In this document: piece after piece, positions 1 to 6,186 of the stretch
Position numbering within the stretch: position 1 is the first letter of the stretch
How the letters are laid out: every line of letters begins with the position of its first letter
NCBI GenBank assembly: GCA_028874675.1
Contig: JAPPJA010000018.1
Coordinates: 1-8,680 of the forward strand
Origin: Chloroflexota bacterium
Lineage (GTDB): Bacteria > Chloroflexota > Dehalococcoidia > Lucifugimonadales > UBA3495
Length of the DNA stretch: 8,680 nucleotides
Direction: 5' to 3'
The notes under the pieces: generated by a model
The model's input: only the letters and a program-made list of their open reading frames with translations
What the model was told of the DNA's origin: nothing
Database searches by the model: none
Translations under genes and position numbers: made by a program

Positions 1-12
1 ACTTTAGGGACT

Positions 13-960
13 CTAGAACACGGCGATGGGGTTCACCGGGGACCCGGTGGTGTTATGCAGGCGCAGCGGCCCGATGGACACCATGAACTCCCACCGGTTC
101 CGCTCCTTGCACGCCTCCGCCACGTCATCAAGATTGGCGTTGTCCAGGATCCACAGACCCATGGCCGTGATTCCCACCTGGTGGATGGGCTGCAATACCC
201 GCGAATACTGGGCGGGACTGACGTCGTTGCCAGTATCGGACCCCAGCACGGCGATGCCTCGCTCGTGGAACAGGGGAAGGCAGGCGGCCTGGCAGGCCGT
301 GGAGCCGGCGGACCTCTCAACGGGTCCTTCAACGTTTCGTCGGTGAAGCTGTCCGGTTCGCACCAGGAGGATGTCTCCCTCCTCAACCTTGAATCCGCAC
401 TTCTCCTCGGCGGCCAGGATGTCTTCAGGCATTACTCCTTCGCCCCTTTCCAGCCAGTCAATGCCACGGACCAGGGGTACATCAACCAGCACGCCGCGAC
501 TCACGAATCCGTTCCTGGCCGCCTCCACCGAGCAGACAGTGGCCCCCATGCTGGTGGAGACCAGGTGCGCCGGCTTGCCGTTGTAGGTCTTGCCCTCCCA
601 GAAGAAGTGGGCGAGGCTGTCCACGTGGGTAACGGTGTACCCGTGGAAAATCATCCCGAAGTAGTCAATGGCGGCAGCGTTGGGACGGCTGCTGACCTTG
701 TCACCGCTGGCCCATCCCTCGCCGCTTTCTACCATGAAGTGAACTGGCGGAGCCGGCGCGTCCAGGCTGGGTTCAAACATGACGGTGCGCGCCAGGGACA
801 CAGTCGTGCCCTCCTGGACCGTGGCCAGCGCTCGCTTCGTCTTGTCCGGAGTTATCAGGTTGGGTGTACCCAGTTCATCATCGTCCCCCCAGCGACCCCA
901 GTTGGAGAACTTCTGAAAGTAGGACAGTACCTCTTCTTCAGTAGGAATCTGTGCGGCCAT
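13..960 (-). CDS. Cyclase-family metal-dependent hydrolase (kynurenine formamidase-like fold)
   Basis: Predicted soluble metal-dependent hydrolase of the cyclase family (PF04199), which includes kynurenine formamidase and related amide, ester or lactone hydrolases; the substrate here cannot be told. The 315-residue protein carries the family metal-binding block HGYTVTHVDSLAH at residues 106-118, followed by the WEGKTYNG stretch typical of the longer subfamily. A GSDTGND segment lies at 240-246, and the C-terminus has the conserved RWEF...GPLRLHNTTGSPVNP pattern (289-311). The length is normal. I chose the ATG at 958-960 because GGAGG (967-971) lies six bases upstream. The open frame extends 50 codons further to 1110, but that stretch crosses the likely promoter and has no family similarity. 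The gene stands alone, divergent from rpmB. The family call is firm; calling it kynB would be unsupported because no tryptophan-degradation gene is nearby. Confidence 0.9.
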   Translation of the reverse strand: MAAQIPTEEEVLSYFQKFSNWGRWGDDDELGTPNLITPDKTKRALATVQEGTTVSLARTVMFEPSLDAPAPPVHFMVESGEGWASGDKVSSRPNAAAIDYFGMIFHGYTVTHVDSLAHFFWEGKTYNGKPAHLVSTSMGATVCSVEAARNGFVSRGVLVDVPLVRGIDWLERGEGVMPEDILAAEEKCGFKVEEGDILLVRTGQLHRRNVEGPVERSAGSTACQAACLPLFHERGIAVLGSDTGNDVSPAQYSRVLQPIHQVGITAMGLWILDNANLDDVAEACKERNRWEFMVSIGPLRLHNTTGSPVNPIAVF

Positions 961-1009
961 TTCGTTCCTCCAGGATAGCTTCATGTTGGCAAACTTGCGG
1001 ATGCGGCGC

Positions 1010-1039
1010 ATTATGCCGGAACCAATGGCCAGCGGGCAA
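1010..1039 (-). promoter_or_regulatory. Candidate sigma70-type promoter of the cyclase gene
   Basis: On the minus strand, TTGCCC (1034-1039) and CATAAT (1010-1015) are separated by 18 bases. They match the -35 consensus at four and the -10 consensus at five of six positions. Transcription would start near base 1002, giving a leader of about 40 bases before the ATG at 960. This is a match by eye only. Confidence 0.4.
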
Positions 1040-1117
1040 CAAACGGGTCCCGCGAGAGTGTAGTTGGCCCACCTGCACCAGGCGCAAATTAGCCGGTCAA
1101 GCCGGACCAAAACCGGG

Positions 1118-1146
1118 TTGTTTGGCCTCGTTAAGTATGGTAATCT
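1118..1146 (+). promoter_or_regulatory. Weak candidate promoter of rpmB
   Basis: TTGTTT (1118-1123) and TAATCT (1141-1146) are spaced 17 bases apart, with TG two bases before the -10 (an extended -10 arrangement). The -10 hexamer is a poor match. A start near 1153 would give a leader of about 26 bases. Nothing better is visible in the 218-base gap between the cyclase gene and rpmB. Confidence 0.25.
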
Positions 1147-1178
1147 GGTTATTACCCCTAAAGGATGACATTTCGTTT

Positions 1179-1385
1179 ATGCAGTGCCAGCTTTGCAAGA
1201 AGTCCGGTATGTCCGGCAACAACATAAGCCATTCCAACCGCCACACCAAGACGCGGTTCAAGGCTAACGTCCACAAGCAGACCATCTCTTTGAACGGCAA
1301 GGTCCAGCGGGTCAAAATTTGCAGCCGGTGCCTGCGCACCCTTCATAAGCCGCCACGGCAAAAGGGAAAGGCCGCGATTCTCTAA
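1179..1385 (+). CDS. rpmB: 50S ribosomal protein bL28, zinc-binding form
   Basis: Component of the large ribosomal subunit. The 68-residue protein has the family core GNNISHSNRHTKTRFKANV (13-31) and ends with CSRCLRTL (48-55). Two Cys-x-x-Cys pairs, at residues 3/6 and 48/51, form the four-cysteine zinc ribbon of the C+ type of L28. Length is normal. The start is the only in-frame ATG that fits: the frame stays open back to 951, but upstream codons show no similarity. The nearest Shine-Dalgarno-like bases, AAAGGA (about 1160-1165), are about 13 bases away, so initiation looks weak or leader-dependent for such a highly expressed gene. It is monocistronic, divergent from the cyclase gene and convergent with rpe. 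From memory, rpmB and rpe are also close and convergent in Bacillus subtilis, so this neighbourhood may be old. Confidence 0.95.
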   Translation: MQCQLCKKSGMSGNNISHSNRHTKTRFKANVHKQTISLNGKVQRVKICSRCLRTLHKPPRQKGKAAIL

Positions 1386-1430
1386 CCCAACCCGGCCAGC
1401 GCACCTGAAAACCTGGAGACCGGAAAAATT

Positions 1431-1457
1431 GAGAGCCCAGAACATTTCTGGGCTCTT
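1431..1457. terminator. Bidirectional intrinsic terminator between rpmB and rpe
   Basis: A 12-pair stem (1431-1442 with 1446-1457; the outermost pair is G-U, the rest perfect) closes a three-base loop at 1443-1445. On the minus strand the stem is followed by CAATTTTTCC, a proper T-tract, so it should end the operon finishing with rpe (stop at 1494). On the plus strand it is followed by only a short T run ending near 1459, a weaker terminator for rpmB (stop at 1385). Its place between convergent genes supports a two-way role. Confidence 0.85.
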
Positions 1458-1493
1458 TGTCGTTGAAGTCCTTTCGGCGGCGGCGTGGACTCT

Positions 1494-2186
1494 TCAATTA
1501 CCCGGCCGCAGGCCGCAAAGGCAACCGCGCATCCGCCCCATCGCCGCTGAAACCGTCTCATCCCGATTGAAGATGGCGGTCCCTGCCACCAGAATAGTTG
1601 CCCCGGCCCTTACCGAGTCCCGTGCCGTATCATCGGCCTTGATGCCCCCGTCAACCTCAATCTGGGCGCTGTAGCCCTTATACTCAATCATGTCTCGCAG
1701 CCGCCGCATCTTGTCCACCGCTTCGGTAATGAAGCTCTGACCTCCAAATCCCGGATTGACCGTCATGACCAGCACAATATCCAGAAATGGCAGGACTTCC
1801 TCCACGGCAGCTATCGGAGTGCCCGGATTGATTGCCACACCGACCTCCGCGCCCTGTTCCTTCACCTGGAACACCGTCCGGTGCAGGTGGGTGCAAGCCT
1901 CGGCATGGACAATAACCTGATCGCTGGCAGCTTTCAGGAAGGATGACATCAGGTTGCCGGGTTCCTCAACCATGAGGTGAATGTTCAAGGGCAAATCGGT
2001 GTGGCGGCGGACCGCGTCGATTACCACCTCCCCAAAGGAGATGTTGGGGACGAACTTGCCGTCCATAACGTCCACGTGGATCAGGTCCGCCCCGGCCGCA
2101 GTTGCCTCCTCCACCTGGGCGCCCAGGCTGGCAAAGTCCGCGGCCAGTATCGACGGCGCAATCAGAATGCGGGATTCAGAAGTCAT
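1494..2186 (-). CDS. rpe: Ribulose-phosphate 3-epimerase
   Basis: Interconverts D-ribulose 5-phosphate and D-xylulose 5-phosphate in the pentose phosphate (or Calvin) pathway, in the cytoplasm. The 230-residue protein is a complete TIM barrel. It shows PSILAADF at 11-18, the metal and catalytic residues H37 and D39 in HVDVMDGKFVPN, H70 in HLMVE, the phosphate-side loop NPGFGGQSF (144-152), the second catalytic Asp D179 in EVDGGI, and AGTAIF (201-206). I chose the ATG at 2184-2186, although the frame is open to 2315, because GGAGG (2196-2200) sits nine bases upstream and homology begins right after it. The start lies inside the end of argH (11-base overlap), so translation is probably coupled. 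It is the last gene before the terminator at 1431-1457. All expected active-site residues are present. Confidence 0.96.
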   Translation of the reverse strand: MTSESRILIAPSILAADFASLGAQVEEATAAGADLIHVDVMDGKFVPNISFGEVVIDAVRRHTDLPLNIHLMVEEPGNLMSSFLKAASDQVIVHAEACTHLHRTVFQVKEQGAEVGVAINPGTPIAAVEEVLPFLDIVLVMTVNPGFGGQSFITEAVDKMRRLRDMIEYKGYSAQIEVDGGIKADDTARDSVRAGATILVAGTAIFNRDETVSAAMGRMRGCLCGLRPGN

Positions 2187-3573
2187 TGGCAGCCGCCTCC
2201 AGGGCTTCCCGGGCCCGCTGCAGTCCCTCGGCAACCCGGTTTGGGGCCGTGCCCCCCGGGTTGTCCCGAGCCGCCACCGATGCCAGGGCGGTAATCTCGT
2301 AAACGCCTTCGTCAAACTGGCCTGAGAACTGTTGATACTCAGCCAGGGACAGCTCCTGCAGGTCCCTGCCCTCTTGTTCGCAGTGGGCGCACAAGCGCCG
2401 CATCACACCGTGGGCTTCCCGGAAAGGCACCCCCTTGCCGACGAGGTAGTCTGCCAGGTCAGTGGCCAGCATGTAGCTTTCTCCGGCCAGCCGCGTTACC
2501 TGTTCCTGGTTTACCCGGACCCCGGAAAGCATCCCCTGGTAAACCTGGAGAGTAGTCAGCAGCGTGTCCACGCTGTCGAAGAACCCTTCCTTGTCCTCCT
2601 GCAAGTCCCGGTTGTAAGTCAGGGGCAGCCCCTTCATCAGGGTCAACAACGCCATCAGGTGCCCGTACACCCTTCCCGTCTTGCCGCGGGCCAGTTCGGC
2701 AAAGTCGGGATTGCGCTTCTGGGGCATTATGCTGCTGCCCGTGGTGAATTCGTCCGAAAGCCTTATGAAATCAAACTCCCGGCTGGACCAGATGACTATC
2801 TCCTCGGAAAACCTGGACAGATGCATCATGCACACGGATGCCGCTGCCTGGTACTCCAGGAGAAAGTCCCGGTCCGACACGGCATCCATACTGTTGGCGG
2901 ATATGCTCCCGAATCCCAATTCACGGGCCACAAACTCCCGGTCCGTGGGATAGGGAACGCCGGCCAGGGCCCCACTGCCCAGGGGCAGCACATCAGTCCG
3001 CCGGTAGCAGTCCCTGAAGCGCCCCGCGTCCCGCTGCAACATTTCAAAGTAGGCCAGCATATGGTGAACGAAAAGCACGGGCTGGGCGCGCTGCAGGTGA
3101 GTGTAGCCGGGCATCAGCAGGTCCTGGTGCTTCTCGGCAAGCCCCACCAAGACCCGCTGCAGGCCTCTTATGCCGTCAACCGTCTCGCGAATCGCTTCCC
3201 TGGTGTATAGCCGCATATCCAGGGCTATCTGGTCGTTGCGGGAGCGGCCGGTGTGGAGACGCCCGCCGACGGGCCCCACCAGGTCGGTCAGGCGCCGCTC
3301 GATATTCATGTGCAGGTCTTCCAGGGCTGGCTCCCAGGGAAAATCCCCTGCTTCTATTTCCTGCTCCACTGACTTCAGGCCGGAAACAATGGTCTCGGCG
3401 TCCTCGGCTGGAATGATGCCCTGCCGGGCCAGCATCCTGGCGTGGGCAATGGACCCGGCGATGTCCTGGCGGTAAAGCCGCCGGTCGTAGTGGATGGAAA
3501 CTGTATAGCTGCTGAAGTCGTTCACGGGTCGCCTTGTTTCCTCCAATCCGGAACCAGAAATGGAGCCCGCCAA
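2176..3573 (-). CDS. argH: Argininosuccinate lyase
   Basis: Catalyses the last step of arginine biosynthesis, splitting argininosuccinate into arginine and fumarate; a cytoplasmic homotetramer in the fumarase/aspartase superfamily. Numbered from the TTG at 3571-3573, the 465-residue protein shows HTGRSRNDQ (107-115), GYTHLQRAQP (156-165) with the catalytic-region H159, PLGSGALAGVPYP (197-209), and the signature loop GSSIMPQKRNPD (279-290) with the catalytic serine. The N-terminus is odd: the usual WGGRF block is missing, and clear homology starts around DFSSYTVSIHYDRRLYRQDIA (from residue 19). The start is uncertain. TTG 3573 has GGAG eight bases upstream but lies in a hairpin; GTG 3525 has GGAGG fourteen bases upstream; TTG 3546 overlaps that GGAGG. 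The enzyme call is firm. It follows the TIM-barrel gene and overlaps rpe by 11 bases. Confidence 0.95.
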   Translation of the reverse strand: MAGSISGSGLEETRRPVNDFSSYTVSIHYDRRLYRQDIAGSIAHARMLARQGIIPAEDAETIVSGLKSVEQEIEAGDFPWEPALEDLHMNIERRLTDLVGPVGGRLHTGRSRNDQIALDMRLYTREAIRETVDGIRGLQRVLVGLAEKHQDLLMPGYTHLQRAQPVLFVHHMLAYFEMLQRDAGRFRDCYRRTDVLPLGSGALAGVPYPTDREFVARELGFGSISANSMDAVSDRDFLLEYQAAASVCMMHLSRFSEEIVIWSSREFDFIRLSDEFTTGSSIMPQKRNPDFAELARGKTGRVYGHLMALLTLMKGLPLTYNRDLQEDKEGFFDSVDTLLTTLQVYQGMLSGVRVNQEQVTRLAGESYMLATDLADYLVGKGVPFREAHGVMRRLCAHCEQEGRDLQELSLAEYQQFSGQFDEGVYEITALASVAARDNPGGTAPNRVAEGLQRAREALEAAANDF

Positions 3574-3586
3574 AGGGCGGACTCCA
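3561..3586 (-). promoter_or_regulatory. Hairpin in the TIM-barrel/argH junction covering a possible argH start
   Basis: Bases 3561-3571 pair with 3576-3586 around a four-base loop: eleven positions with a single mismatch. In the mRNA this would enclose both the TTG at 3573 and its GGAG. No T-tract follows, so it is not a standard terminator. It could hide a start, stabilise the mRNA end, or simply mark that argH starts downstream at the GTG at 3525. The structure is read directly; the function is inferred. Confidence 0.45.
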
Positions 3587-3615
3587 GTATAGCATGGGGA
3601 GGTTTTTGCCTGGCT

Positions 3616-4443
3616 TTACTGGCTGGACGCCGCTGCCAGGAAGTCGTAGCTGTCGGTAAGGTTGTCAAATACATCGGGATGGGGCGGAATTTCCATTATG
3701 GCCGGACCCTGGTAGCCCTTTGCCTCCAGCAAACGGAGCATTTCGCCACAGTCCAGGTCTCCCGTATCTACTGAGGGGTGAGGGTCTCCACCCCGGGCCT
3801 GCTTGAAGTGGACAATCTTCAACATATCCAGCGGCAGGGAATCCAGGTCTGCCAGGGGGTCGCTGTCGGGAAAGCGGCGCAGCTGGTTGGTGGGATCGGG
3901 GCACAGGCCCAGGAATCCGGCCTCCTCTCCGGTCAACTGCTTTCGGCACTCCTCCACCAGGATTGCCATGCCGCCGATGGTCTGGCCCGAGTTTTCCAGG
4001 GAAAGGACCACTCCCTGGCTAGCGGCTTCGCGGGCCAGATTGGCCAGATTCAACGCCTGGGCCGGAATGTCCTCTGGCGACTCCCAACGCCCTTCAGAGG
4101 GACTGGGGTCAACCAGCCGCAGGTGAGGGTTCTCCCGCCCTACGATCCTGGCTCCGGCAAGGGCCATCTGGAACTGCTCGCCCCCGGAATCCACAGCCTG
4201 GCTGAGGCAGGGCAACGCCATGGCGAGGTCGAAATTCAGGCCGGTAAAGCGGTCAACAATCGCTTGCAGGCCATCAAGGTTGGGGCGCCAGTCCTCACCC
4301 TGGCCGGCTTCGCAATTGCCCAGGCAGGTCTGCCTGAGCTCAATGTGCCGGGAACCCCGCGCTTCGGCCTCGGAAATCAGGTCTGCCAGGTCCCGTTCCA
4401 ACAACTGGTTGCGCCAGGAGTTGGTTATTGCGCCAAACAACAT
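3616..4443 (-). CDS. Xylose-isomerase-like TIM-barrel protein (sugar phosphate isomerase/epimerase family)
   Basis: Predicted soluble TIM-barrel enzyme of the AP-endonuclease-2/xylose-isomerase-like family (PF01261), probably a metal-dependent isomerase or epimerase of a sugar or polyol; the substrate is unknown. In the 275-residue protein the likely metal or catalytic ligands are spaced along the barrel as expected: E150 in LSLENSGQT, D183 in CPDPTN, H212 in VHFKQ, and E251 in IMEIPPHPD. E35 in HIELR marks an early strand. There is no signal peptide or membrane segment. The ATG at 4441-4443 is well supported by GGAGGTGA (4450-4457), six bases upstream. It is the first gene of a probable operon with argH, 42 bases before the TTG candidate start, and it has a recognisable promoter upstream. 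It could also be a hydroxypyruvate-isomerase-like or inosose-dehydratase-like enzyme. The fold is likely; the reaction cannot be assigned. Confidence 0.85.
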   Translation of the reverse strand: MLFGAITNSWRNQLLERDLADLISEAEARGSRHIELRQTCLGNCEAGQGEDWRPNLDGLQAIVDRFTGLNFDLAMALPCLSQAVDSGGEQFQMALAGARIVGRENPHLRLVDPSPSEGRWESPEDIPAQALNLANLAREAASQGVVLSLENSGQTIGGMAILVEECRKQLTGEEAGFLGLCPDPTNQLRRFPDSDPLADLDSLPLDMLKIVHFKQARGGDPHPSVDTGDLDCGEMLRLLEAKGYQGPAIMEIPPHPDVFDNLTDSYDFLAAASSQ

Positions 4444-4489
4444 CGCTTCTCACCTCCACTCTTATGTCGCACCGGTGGTTTATGGGATG

Positions 4490-4519
4490 ACTATACTCCT
4501 GACCCCGGTTCTTCCTCAA
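4490..4519 (-). promoter_or_regulatory. Candidate promoter of the TIM-barrel/argH/rpe operon
   Basis: On the minus strand, TTGAGG (4514-4519) and TATAGT (4490-4495) are 18 bases apart, matching the -35 at four and the -10 at five of six positions. A start near 4483 would leave a leader of about 40 bases before the ATG at 4443. It lies in the 257-base divergent gap 4444-4700, in which I see no other gene or repeat. Confidence 0.5.
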
Positions 4520-4610
4520 TACGAAAAGCCGTCAGAGCTTGTGTCCAGCCCAAATCGGCAAGTGGAAGCGCAGGGAACTGAAGCCGCCCAACTCCCCTTG
4601 CCGGGAGGGT

Positions 4611-4638
4611 CTGTCAGGTGCCACTACTGTGCTAGAAT
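4611..4638 (+). promoter_or_regulatory. Candidate extended -10 promoter for the dehydratase gene
   Basis: CTGTCA (4611-4616) and TAGAAT (4633-4638) are 16 bases apart, and TGC directly before the -10 makes an extended -10 element. A start near 4645 gives a leader of about 55 bases, ending in the strong AGGAGG (4690-4695) before the ATG at 4701. It probably serves the plus-strand genes up to 6972. Confidence 0.5.
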
Positions 4639-4700
4639 TACGTTTCTGGGCAGTTGTGCCCGGAATGAGAGGCTAGCTGCCAATTTCGCAGGAGGCCAGT

Positions 4701-5054
4701 ATGTCTGAACTTTATCAAGAGAAATGCGTCGCCTGCCGCAGAGATTCCCCCTCGGTTACCGACGAAGAGGTGAAGGAACTGCAGCCAACGGTGGCGGACT
4801 GGGACCTGCTGGATGACTCGGGAATACCAAAACTTGACCGGGTCTTCCAGTTCTCGAATTTCCAGCAAGCGCTGGACTTCACCAACTCCGTAGGCAGCCT
4901 GGCGGAGTCCGAGGGTCATCATCCCAAGATAGTTACCGAGTGGGGCCGGGTTGGAGTGACCTGGTGGACTCATAAGATTCGCAACCTGCACCGTAACGAT
5001 TTCATAATGGCAGCCAAGACGGACAGGCTCTACCAGGAAGTTGCCGCGGAGTAA
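4701..5054 (+). CDS. 4a-hydroxytetrahydrobiopterin dehydratase (pterin-4a-carbinolamine dehydratase family)
   Basis: Member of the PCD/DCoH family (PF01329), which dehydrates 4a-hydroxytetrahydropterin during recycling of the pterin cofactor of aromatic amino acid hydroxylases. The 117-residue protein is full length. The family signature is clear: EGHHPKI (71-77) with the two adjacent active-site histidines H73 and H74, and WWTHKIRNLHRND (88-100) with the third histidine H91 and D100. The N-terminal CVACRRDSP with a nearby DEEV is common in bacterial members. The start is certain: AGGAGG is five bases upstream. No phenylalanine hydroxylase is visible in the window. Known work on the family suggests some members serve other pterins, such as those of molybdenum cofactor; which applies here is open. 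The next gene starts 36 bases downstream in the same reading frame. Confidence 0.93.
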   Translation: MSELYQEKCVACRRDSPSVTDEEVKELQPTVADWDLLDDSGIPKLDRVFQFSNFQQALDFTNSVGSLAESEGHHPKIVTEWGRVGVTWWTHKIRNLHRNDFIMAAKTDRLYQEVAAE

Positions 5055-5090
5055 GGGGAGGCAACGGCCAGCGGCCGTGCGGCGTACGTG

Positions 5091-6113
5091 ATGCGGGTAA
5101 TCTACCACCTTAATTCCAGGGATGTCCGGGCTGTCCCGTCGGAGGCGGCGTGGGCCGAGTCCATGGGCTATGACGGCGTATCCGCCAACGAGACCGCCCA
5201 CGACCCCTTTCTGGCCCTGACCCTGGCCGCCACGGCTACCTCGCGGGTGACCCTGGAGACCCACGTCGCCATCGCCTTTCCCCGTTCACCCATGGTGGTG
5301 GCCTACACCGCCCGGGATCTGCAGGACCTCTCCGGCGGACGATTCCGGCTGGGCCTGGGCACCCAGGTAAAGGGGCACATTGAGCGCCGTTTTTCCACCG
5401 AGTGGAGGGCACCGGGGCCCAGGCTTCGAGAGTACATCCGTTCGTTGCGCCAGATATGGGACTCCTGGGACAGTGGGAACCGCCTCAATTTCTCCGGGGA
5501 TCATTACAACTTCTCATTGATGACCCCCTTCTTCAGCCCGGGACCGGGGACCCACCCGCATCCACCCATATTCAATGCGGCGGTAAACGCCTACAACTGC
5601 CGGGTGGCCGGCGAAGTTAGTGACGGCCTGGTTCTGCACACCTTCACATCGGCGGATTACGTGCGGCAGGTGGTCCGGCCCAACATCGCCGCCGGCGCAA
5701 TGAAAGCGGGCCGCAATTCGGCCGACGTGACCATAAGCGGAGGCGGGTTCATCGTCACGGGCCCCAACCGGCAGGCCATCAATGAAGCAAAACTGGATGC
5801 CCGTCGCCGCATTGCCTTCTATGCCTCTACCCGGACCTACCTGCCGGTCCTGGAATGCCACGGTTTCCAGGAAATCTGTCCCAGGCTGCACCAGATGTCC
5901 CTTGAGGGCAGGTGGGATGAAATGGGAGACTTGATTACGGACGATATTCTGGGCGCCTTTGCCGTGGTTGGAGAATACGACGAGATTGCCCCGGCAATTC
6001 TTGAACGTTACGGTGGGCTGGTGGATGAAATCGGTCTTACGGTGGCCGTCAGGGGCAATGCAGAGCAGGGGCAGCTAAAGAGCATCATCCAGGCAATCCA
6101 GGACAGCAACTAA
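5091..6113 (+). CDS. LLM-class flavin/F420-dependent oxidoreductase (TIGR03617-like)
   Basis: Predicted luciferase-like monooxygenase-fold oxidoreductase (PF00296). It resembles the F420-dependent subgroup I know as TIGR03617, so it would use reduced coenzyme F420 or FMN to oxidise or reduce an unknown small molecule. The 340-residue TIM barrel shows GYDGVSANETAHDPFLALTL (26-45), AFPRSPMVVAYTARDLQDLS (62-81), SGGRFRLGLGTQVKGHIERR (81-100), YNFSLMTPFFSPGP (139-152) and GEVSDGLVLHTF (174-185). Length is normal. ATG 5091 was preferred over the adjacent GTG at 5088. Neither has a close Shine-Dalgarno sequence: the only purine-rich stretch, GGGGAGG (5056-5062), is about 28 bases away. It is likely co-transcribed with the dehydratase. 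The fold is certain; F420 use is inferred from family likeness, since no F420 biosynthesis gene is in the window. Confidence 0.92.
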   Translation: MRVIYHLNSRDVRAVPSEAAWAESMGYDGVSANETAHDPFLALTLAATATSRVTLETHVAIAFPRSPMVVAYTARDLQDLSGGRFRLGLGTQVKGHIERRFSTEWRAPGPRLREYIRSLRQIWDSWDSGNRLNFSGDHYNFSLMTPFFSPGPGTHPHPPIFNAAVNAYNCRVAGEVSDGLVLHTFTSADYVRQVVRPNIAAGAMKAGRNSADVTISGGGFIVTGPNRQAINEAKLDARRRIAFYASTRTYLPVLECHGFQEICPRLHQMSLEGRWDEMGDLITDDILGAFAVVGEYDEIAPAILERYGGLVDEIGLTVAVRGNAEQGQLKSIIQAIQDSN

Positions 6114-6186
6114 GGGCCGCAAGAACCAACAGTGTAGCGGGCCCCAAGCGGAGAAAGCGGGTTCCCCAGGTACCGGTGAGGGGTGG

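Noticed and set aside
55..978. 307-codon plus-strand open frame opposite the cyclase gene
   Set aside because: It mirrors the real minus-strand gene in GC-rich DNA; the translation shows no family motif and the antisense gene is certain.
961..1178. Possible tRNA or small RNA in the cyclase-rpmB gap
   Set aside because: Short GC-rich complementary bits (CCGG repeats near 1092-1116) exist, but no cloverleaf or stable long stem could be drawn.
2332..3210. 292-codon plus-strand open frame opposite argH
   Set aside because: Antisense shadow of argH; composition rich in Gln, His and Gly with no recognisable domain.
3176..3595. Alternative-frame argH N-terminus that might supply the missing GGRF block by frameshift
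   Set aside because: The other frame gives FGGLHFWFRIGGN, which does not resemble the ArgH N-terminus, so a frameshift is not supported.
3778..4581. 267-codon plus-strand open frame opposite the TIM-barrel gene
   Set aside because: Antisense shadow that runs into the promoter gap; no motif and no credible ribosome binding site.
4638..5264. 208-codon minus-strand frame opposite the dehydratase gene
   Set aside because: Shadow of two confirmed plus-strand genes; it also spans their intergenic gap and the promoter leader.
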